Notes under the pieces: model-generated | The model's input: only the letters and a program-made list of their open reading frames with translations | Database searches by the model: none | What the model was told of the DNA's origin: nothing | Assembly (NCBI GenBank): GCA_018609665.1 | Contig: JAHENN010000265.1 | Coordinates: 1 to 17,048, forward strand | Direction of reading: 5' to 3' | Origin: Haloarculaceae archaeon | Lineage (GTDB): Archaea; Halobacteriota; Halobacteria; Halobacteriales; Haloarculaceae | Length of the DNA: 17,048 nt | Shown here: positions 14,601 through 17,048 of the stretch, piece after piece | Numbering within the stretch: the stretch's first letter is position 1 | How the letters are laid out: each line of letters begins with the position of its first letter | Position numbers and translations under genes: made by a program

Positions 14601-14932
14601 TGGTCGTCACCGTCGAGGAGCTGTCCGAGTCCGCCGAGGTCACCGACAGCGTGCCCGACGGCTGGACGGTCGACGCCGACTACGGCGACGCCGACTCCTT
14701 CGACGAGGAGAGGGGCGTCGTCAGCTTCGGCACGGTCGATTCCATCGACCCCGAAGAGGACGACCCCGTCGAGCTGGAGTACTACGCGGAGGCGCCGGAG
14801 GGGGCGACCGAGACGGGCCGGTACACCTTCGGGCCGGCGGAGGCCGCCGCGACCATCGAGGGCGATGAGGTGACCGTCGAGTTCGCCGGCACGGACACCA
14901 ACACCGTCGTCGGCGTCAGTACCGAGACGTGA
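11684..14932 (+). CDS. Tat-exported M14 zinc carboxypeptidase, multidomain
   Basis: This 1082-residue secreted metallopeptidase probably trims C-terminal residues from proteins or peptides outside the cell. A twin-arginine signal, 'DRRTFVRLSAA' then 'ALALPGNAAAS', covers residues 20-44. No lipobox cysteine follows. The M14 domain covers about 130-480 and has zinc ligands H223 and E226 ('LHGDERAGAEGG') and H354 ('ADFHGAS'), substrate-site 'NPDGW' (263-267) and probable catalytic E444 ('SMDFEMAQ'). A Gly-rich linker at 524-532 precedes a beta-sandwich (about 545-630, 'GRWTLSVEP', pre-peptidase-like). A Rossmann-like domain resembling glutamine-amidotransferase or ThuA folds spans about 665-925, and a beta-rich C-terminal domain about 945-1080. 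There is no C-terminal membrane anchor. ATG 11684 puts the Tat motif at the usual distance; an open extension to 11609 would not. Confidence 0.88.
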   Translation: MVDDTPPSDETDRFADAAVDRRTFVRLSAATGAALALPGNAAASVSDAAFDAEYEYVLNHTPTDYAVPTLVQFGDPTGPAAMDAATDADTRTTTEPEPAAYAQLTAGQAASVSELPTAETFTYAPGANPFWRIGYYPLGVFPDSERCVDFILYEEMIAGMEHLQEQHPDRLDFYSIGTSPGWDNPLSAREDPKPVYVAELTNDINDEASYREKEKVFCSLSLHGDERAGAEGGCRFVEDLLDGRERETERLLDDAVIVLAFTNPDGWVARHPQYVGKFQRGNAEVGDTNRQYPIVGWITPDHYPAEPRGSDAEDDQDGIDSDVDTEYLENVPDSLAIVEHFRDYENLNYGADFHGASVFSSDFVFGLISQAQYDHRQFHELYGLNSDVDDALTDEIQPQPYTANEYDYGTIWDLLGYTDSGIQGDWLAHPKSLGGLGMTSMDFEMAQSNTITSTYYDPNRNDKQSRGYKQGIRTLTKFAVQNSDTRTTDDEFSATVETGGNATAVVTTDRLTRSSDQLVFEGRGGDGGGGGGARTTRVDTDTEVSRATSSLSLSDGADATTLSVPASTHTLSIDVEPDGPVVATLESPSGETVRSRDSTAAAMACGPHLEWTVREPAAGRWTLSVEPRTATDEVNGESVTAESVDVETTTVRTAEGGTTTPDPREVLGYGQFDYKVSPFVFFDGDFFDSGDDLRALDVERDFDDFTENADVDTIPVDAVDAATLQAYDNVVVIHDDGIDDEGYVGALDEFVDSGGNLVVTDTGVNLLGAMDNTAVGGLGGDATFEETYYVANLGDKRSDQPMLDGARPVQLQLWKVAGLGYSVGTEAPMTIVDQTAFDEAGGIAAGVQDSGVAAGSFIGEADDLSGEVTTRELVDSDAGAVHFIGGLFPPASQANLHPFGVLDYSPSFLGYLMLTNALGYVQKRSIEGETTATFGGESTFAVDDDPVETPTLTASGSRSDDGSVFTGGQTDRMVVTVEELSESAEVTDSVPDGWTVDADYGDADSFDEERGVVSFGTVDSIDPEEDDPVELEYYAEAPEGATETGRYTFGPAEAAATIEGDEVTVEFAGTDTNTVVGVSTET

Positions 14933-14963
14933 CGTGACGTAGCGCGACGGCGGGGCACCGACC

Positions 14964-14980
14964 GGGGCGGTCTCCGCCCC
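14964..14980 (+). terminator. GC hairpin after the M14 peptidase gene
   Basis: GGGGCGG and CCGCCCC form a perfect 7-bp stem with a TCT loop, 31 nt after the peptidase stop. It lies before the next gene's promoter. No T-run follows, so termination is only a suggestion. Confidence 0.45.
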
Positions 14981-14991
14981 GAATCACCGCG

Positions 14992-15000
14992 CTTATGAAT
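14992..15000 (+). promoter_or_regulatory. TATA-like element that fixes the cytidylate kinase start
   Basis: CTTATGAAT is centred about 26 nt before the ATG at 15022. An in-frame ATG at 14995 lies inside this element, so it is unlikely to be in the mRNA. The start is therefore placed at 15022. Confidence 0.5.
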
Positions 15001-15021
15001 CGCCCGACGGTAGCGCGATTG

Positions 15022-15633
15022 ATGGACCCGTCAGACGCCGCCGACCGGACGCTCGACAGCAACCTCTTCATCACGGTGTCGGGACGGTCCGGCGCCGGGG
15101 TGACGACGCTGTGCGAGGGGCTGTCGGAGGCGCTGGACTGCGGCTACGCCTCCGGCGGCGAGGTGTTCCGCGAGCTGGCCGACGAACGCGACATGAGCCT
15201 CACGCAGCTGGTCGCCGAGGCCAGCGAGTCCGACGACATCGACCGCGAGGTCGACCGCCGGCTCCGGACGGTCGCCGAGAAGTGGGGGGCGGCGAACAAG
15301 GCGTTCATCCTGGAGTCGCGGCTGGCCGGCTGGCTCGCCGGCAACCGCGTGGACATGCGGATCTGGCTGGACGCCCCCGAGGAGGTCCGGGTCGACCGCA
15401 CCGCCGACCGCGAGGAGGCCGCCGCCGAGATGCGCGTCCGGGACGTCATCGACACGAAGCGCTACGAGTCCTACTACGGCATCGACGTCACCGACCGCTC
15501 GATCTACGACCTCTGTATCAACACCGCCCGCTGGAGCCCCGACGGCGTCCTGAGGTTCGTCCTCGCGGCGCTCGAGGCGTACGAGCCGACCGACGACGAG
15601 GGCGCCGTCCCGACCGAGGACCTGGAGATATAG
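15022..15633 (+). CDS. cmk: Archaeal type-2 cytidylate kinase family protein, P-loop lacks Lys
   Basis: This 203-residue cytoplasmic protein is close to archaeal (d)CMP kinases, which phosphorylate CMP/dCMP with ATP. Matching features are 'ASGGEVFRELADERDMSL' (43-60), 'FILESRLAGWLAGN' (95-108), 'MRIWLDAPEEVR' and the signature 'RYESYYGIDVTDRSIYDL' (147-164). The Walker A loop reads GRSGAGVTT (21-29), with V27 where GKT/GKS would have lysine. From memory, some archaeal members read GSGTTT and also lack the lysine, so loss of activity does not follow. Many haloarchaea carry a second, canonical cmk near ribosomal-protein and adk genes, so this may be a paralogue with a different nucleotide substrate. 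It stands alone between the peptidase gene and a convergent pseudogene. Confidence 0.8.
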   Translation: MDPSDAADRTLDSNLFITVSGRSGAGVTTLCEGLSEALDCGYASGGEVFRELADERDMSLTQLVAEASESDDIDREVDRRLRTVAEKWGAANKAFILESRLAGWLAGNRVDMRIWLDAPEEVRVDRTADREEAAAEMRVRDVIDTKRYESYYGIDVTDRSIYDLCINTARWSPDGVLRFVLAALEAYEPTDDEGAVPTEDLEI

Positions 15634-15662
15634 CCGTCGGCCGCCCGCTGCCGGCTGTTGGC

Positions 15663-15942
15663 TCACCTCGCCGGCAGCGTCAGCGCCGGCACGTCGGCGG
15701 TCCGGACCACCCGTTCGGTCGACCTCCCGGTCGGTCGCCCGGTCGACGACCGCCTCGATAACCGCTTCCCCGTCCCGTCCGGCGTCGCCGTCCGCCCGGT
15801 CGCTTTCGTCCGGTCCGGCCGGCGTCGGCTCGGCGACGTCGAGGACATGGAGCCGCGCGTCGAACGTCGTCGCGGCCTCGACGGCACCTTCGAACCCCGT
15901 CGGCGTCCGTCTCGCCGTCGGTCGGGAACGGGACGCGTACAT
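15663..15942 (-). pseudogene. Broken universal stress protein (UspA family) gene
   Basis: Pieces of one UspA protein lie in order but in different frames. ATG at 15942 gives 'MY', then another frame reads 'RVPFPTDGETDADG' (compare the usual RVLVPTDGS). The first frame resumes with 'GFEGAVEAATTFDARLHVLDV' (read to 'FDARLHVLDV') and 'GEAVIEAVVDRATD'. The true C-terminus, 'STERVVRTADVPALTLPAR', is in a third register and ends at a TGA (15665-15663). Missing between them are about 50-60 residues containing the ATP-binding G-x2-G-x9-G(S/T) core. The lesions look like a small deletion near the start, one extra G in a GGGG run near 15900, and a large internal deletion near 15722. A TATA element is still present upstream. 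A complete USP would be about 140-150 residues. Confidence 0.85.
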
Positions 15943-15964
15943 CGTCAGTCGAGGTCGAGCAGCG

Positions 15965-15971
15965 ACAAAAC
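15965..15971 (-). promoter_or_regulatory. Surviving TATA-like element of the universal stress pseudogene
   Basis: On the minus strand this reads GTTTTGT, centred about 26 nt before the ATG at 15942. Its survival suggests that the gene was broken recently. Confidence 0.45.
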
Positions 15972-15979
15972 CCGTCCGC

Positions 15980-16390
15980 TCAGAAGGACAGGTGCGACGT
16001 CGAGGACGGCGGGCCGTCGTCGTCGATGCCGCCCTCTGCGACGAACTCGAGGTCGTCGTCGGTGAGATACACCTGCCCGTGCCGGACGGCGACGTCGACC
16101 TCCACGAGCGTCGAGCCGGCGGCCTTGCCGTTGTCGCAGTAGCCCGTCTCGGCGTCGAACATCGAGCCGTGCTTCGGGCAGACGATCTGGTCGTCCCGGA
16201 CCGCGGCACCGTCGCCGCGGTCGAACCGCTGGTCGGTCTCGTGCTGGCAGTAGTTCTTCCACGCCGAAACGCCGTCCTCGAGTTCGACGAGAATAACCTC
16301 CTCGAGGTCCCCGTCCGGCTCGCGGACGGTGAACAGGTAGCTGCCGACGTCCGGAATCTCGTCGGTCGAGGCGACGAGCGTCGCACACAT
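15980..16390 (-). CDS. Rieske-type [2Fe-2S] ferredoxin-like protein
   Basis: This 136-residue protein carries one Rieske iron-sulfur cluster and should transfer electrons in the cytoplasm. The ligands are C48 and H50 in 'NYCQHETD' and C71 and H74 in 'VCPKHGSMFD'. The pattern CxH...CxxH with 21 residues between matches Rieske ferredoxins. There is no transmembrane helix or catalytic oxygenase domain, so this is a stand-alone carrier, of the kind found with oxygenases or in nitrite-reductase small subunits. About 20 extra acidic and Ser-rich residues follow the fold. Two ATGs are possible, 16396 and 16390; TATA spacing favours 16390 ('MCATLVAST'). The next gene downstream is the broken stress gene, which has its own promoter. 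The redox partner is unknown. Confidence 0.9.
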   Translation of the reverse strand: MCATLVASTDEIPDVGSYLFTVREPDGDLEEVILVELEDGVSAWKNYCQHETDQRFDRGDGAAVRDDQIVCPKHGSMFDAETGYCDNGKAAGSTLVEVDVAVRHGQVYLTDDDLEFVAEGGIDDDGPPSSTSHLSF

Positions 16391-16414
16391 GGACATCGCT
16401 CGGGCCGCGACGGA

Positions 16415-16421
16415 GTTAAAC
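16415..16421 (-). promoter_or_regulatory. TATA-like element of the Rieske protein gene
   Basis: On the minus strand this reads GTTTAAC, centred 28 nt before the ATG at 16390 and 22 nt before the alternative ATG at 16396. The spacing supports 16390. The 133-nt divergent region 16391-16523 shows no equally clear element for the rightward gene; GCTTTGCAC near 16478-16486 is the best candidate. Confidence 0.55.
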
Positions 16422-16523
16422 CTGTGTCGGAGCGACGGACCGGAACGTTGAGGATAGCCCAGTGAGAACGGACGGGTAGCTTTGCACACCGAACACGGGG
16501 CGACCGACGGCGATAGTTGATCC

Positions 16524-17048
16524 ATGACCGATACATCCGTCGACAACGTGGTGCTGGTCACCGTCGACTCGCTCCGGGCGGACGCAGTCGGTCCGCACGA
16601 CCCGGCGCGACACACGCCGGTCCTGGACGACCTCGCCGAGGACGCAGCCGTCTTCGAGCACGCCTTCGCGACGGGCAACTGGACGCCCTTCTCCTTCCCC
16701 GGCATCCTCGCCTCGCGGCCGACGTTCGCCGACACCGGTCGCATCGGCGTCGACGAGTCCCCGACGCTGGCGTCGGCGCTGTCGGCGGCCGGCCTGGAGA
16801 CGGCCGGCTACAACGCCGCCAACGGCTTCCTGACGGGCCACTGGGGGTACGACGACGGCTTCGACACCTTCGAGCCGTTCGTCGCCGACGTCGGCTCGAG
16901 CTTCTATAGCCGGTATCTGGCGGCCCACCCGACCGTCGAGGCGTGGGTCCAACTGGCGACGTCGCCGTTCCGGCGGTTCGCCTCGCGGCTCCGCGGGGAC
17001 TCCGACGTCCGGCCGTTCCACGACGCCTCCCGCGGGCTCGACGTCGAG
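16524..17048 (+). CDS. Sulfatase/alkaline-phosphatase superfamily protein, N-terminal part
   Basis: The first 175 residues of a protein cut by the right edge are visible. They open with 'VDNVVLVTVDSLRADAVG', the first metal-binding motif of sulfatases and related phosphotransferases (VTVDSLRAD, residues 12-20). The nucleophile region reads 'GNWTPFSFPGILAS' (about 50-63). Aligned with the sulfatase CxPSR...LLTG motif, threonine or serine sits where formylglycine-forming cysteine would be, so it may not be a true sulfatase. 'HTPVLDDLAEDAAVFEHAFA' (in part 'TPVLDDLAEDA') is typical of the family. There is no signal peptide at the start. In haloarchaea such genes often sit near surface-glycan genes; what follows is outside the window. 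ATG 16524 is the natural start. Confidence 0.85.
   Translation, partial: MTDTSVDNVVLVTVDSLRADAVGPHDPARHTPVLDDLAEDAAVFEHAFATGNWTPFSFPGILASRPTFADTGRIGVDESPTLASALSAAGLETAGYNAANGFLTGHWGYDDGFDTFEPFVADVGSSFYSRYLAAHPTVEAWVQLATSPFRRFASRLRGDSDVRPFHDASRGLDVE

Noticed and set aside
15031..15942. A 304-codon minus-strand protein starting at the stress-gene ATG and running antisense through the kinase gene
   Set aside because: Only its first part resembles UspA; the rest is the antisense of cmk. The frame is open only because the pseudogene lost its own stop register.
8124..16390. HMG-CoA reductase homologue, P450 and Rieske ferredoxin as one oxidative isoprenoid pathway
   Set aside because: The genes are on different strands, have separate promoters and are kilobases apart with unrelated genes between. 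Co-location alone is too weak.

Overview
The window looks like chromosomal DNA of a halophilic archaeon (class Halobacteria). GC content is very high, the predicted proteins are strongly acidic, and several families typical of haloarchaea are present (DUF5787, DUF5797, AbrB-PhoU, type-2 cytidylate kinase, CYP-like P450). Most genes have an archaeal TATA-like element centred 26-29 nt upstream of the start codon, which is the haloarchaeal pattern of leaderless transcripts. I used that spacing to choose several starts. No rRNA, tRNA, CRISPR array, insertion sequence or attachment site was seen.

Layout. 1-344 (-): 5' end of a threonine synthase. 469-1503 (+): AbrB-PhoU phosphate-signalling regulator. 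1550-2752 (-): membrane-anchored, surface-exposed protein with two LEA14/WHy domains, convergent with phoU. 2851-3299 (+): two very small genes, a two-helix membrane protein and a winged-helix protein. 3451-4679 (+): an SRPBCC protein translationally coupled to a nitrilase-superfamily hydrolase. 4680-4869: intergenic, with an orphan promoter-like element and a strong hairpin. 4870-6378 (-): aldehyde dehydrogenase. 6471-7493 (+) and 7490-7966 (-): DUF5787 and DUF5797 genes that converge on one shared CTAG. 8124-9746 (+): an HMG-CoA reductase homologue with an extra N-terminal domain of about 160 residues. 9747-10167: no convincing gene, but about 96 codons of coding-like sequence follow the P450 stop. 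10168-11502 (-): cytochrome P450. 11684-14932 (+): large Tat-exported M14 zinc carboxypeptidase. 15022-15633 (+): cytidylate-kinase-family protein with an altered P-loop. 15663-15942 (-): universal-stress-protein pseudogene. 15980-16390 (-): Rieske ferredoxin. 16524-17048 (+): 5' end of an alkaline-phosphatase/sulfatase-superfamily protein.

How the genes work together. Mostly they do not form one pathway. They are short transcription units, many with their own promoter, in divergent and convergent pairs. The only clear translational coupling is SRPBCC-nitrilase. HMG-CoA reductase homologue, P450 and aldehyde dehydrogenase are all enzymes that could act on isoprenoid or other lipid-derived molecules, but orientation and separate promoters give no direct support for a joint pathway.

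I did not find an unmistakable new system. The observations most worth checking are the HMG-CoA reductase fusion, the freshly broken universal stress gene with its promoter intact, the coding-like remnant after the P450, and the nuclease-like motif plus Cys cluster in the DUF5787 protein.
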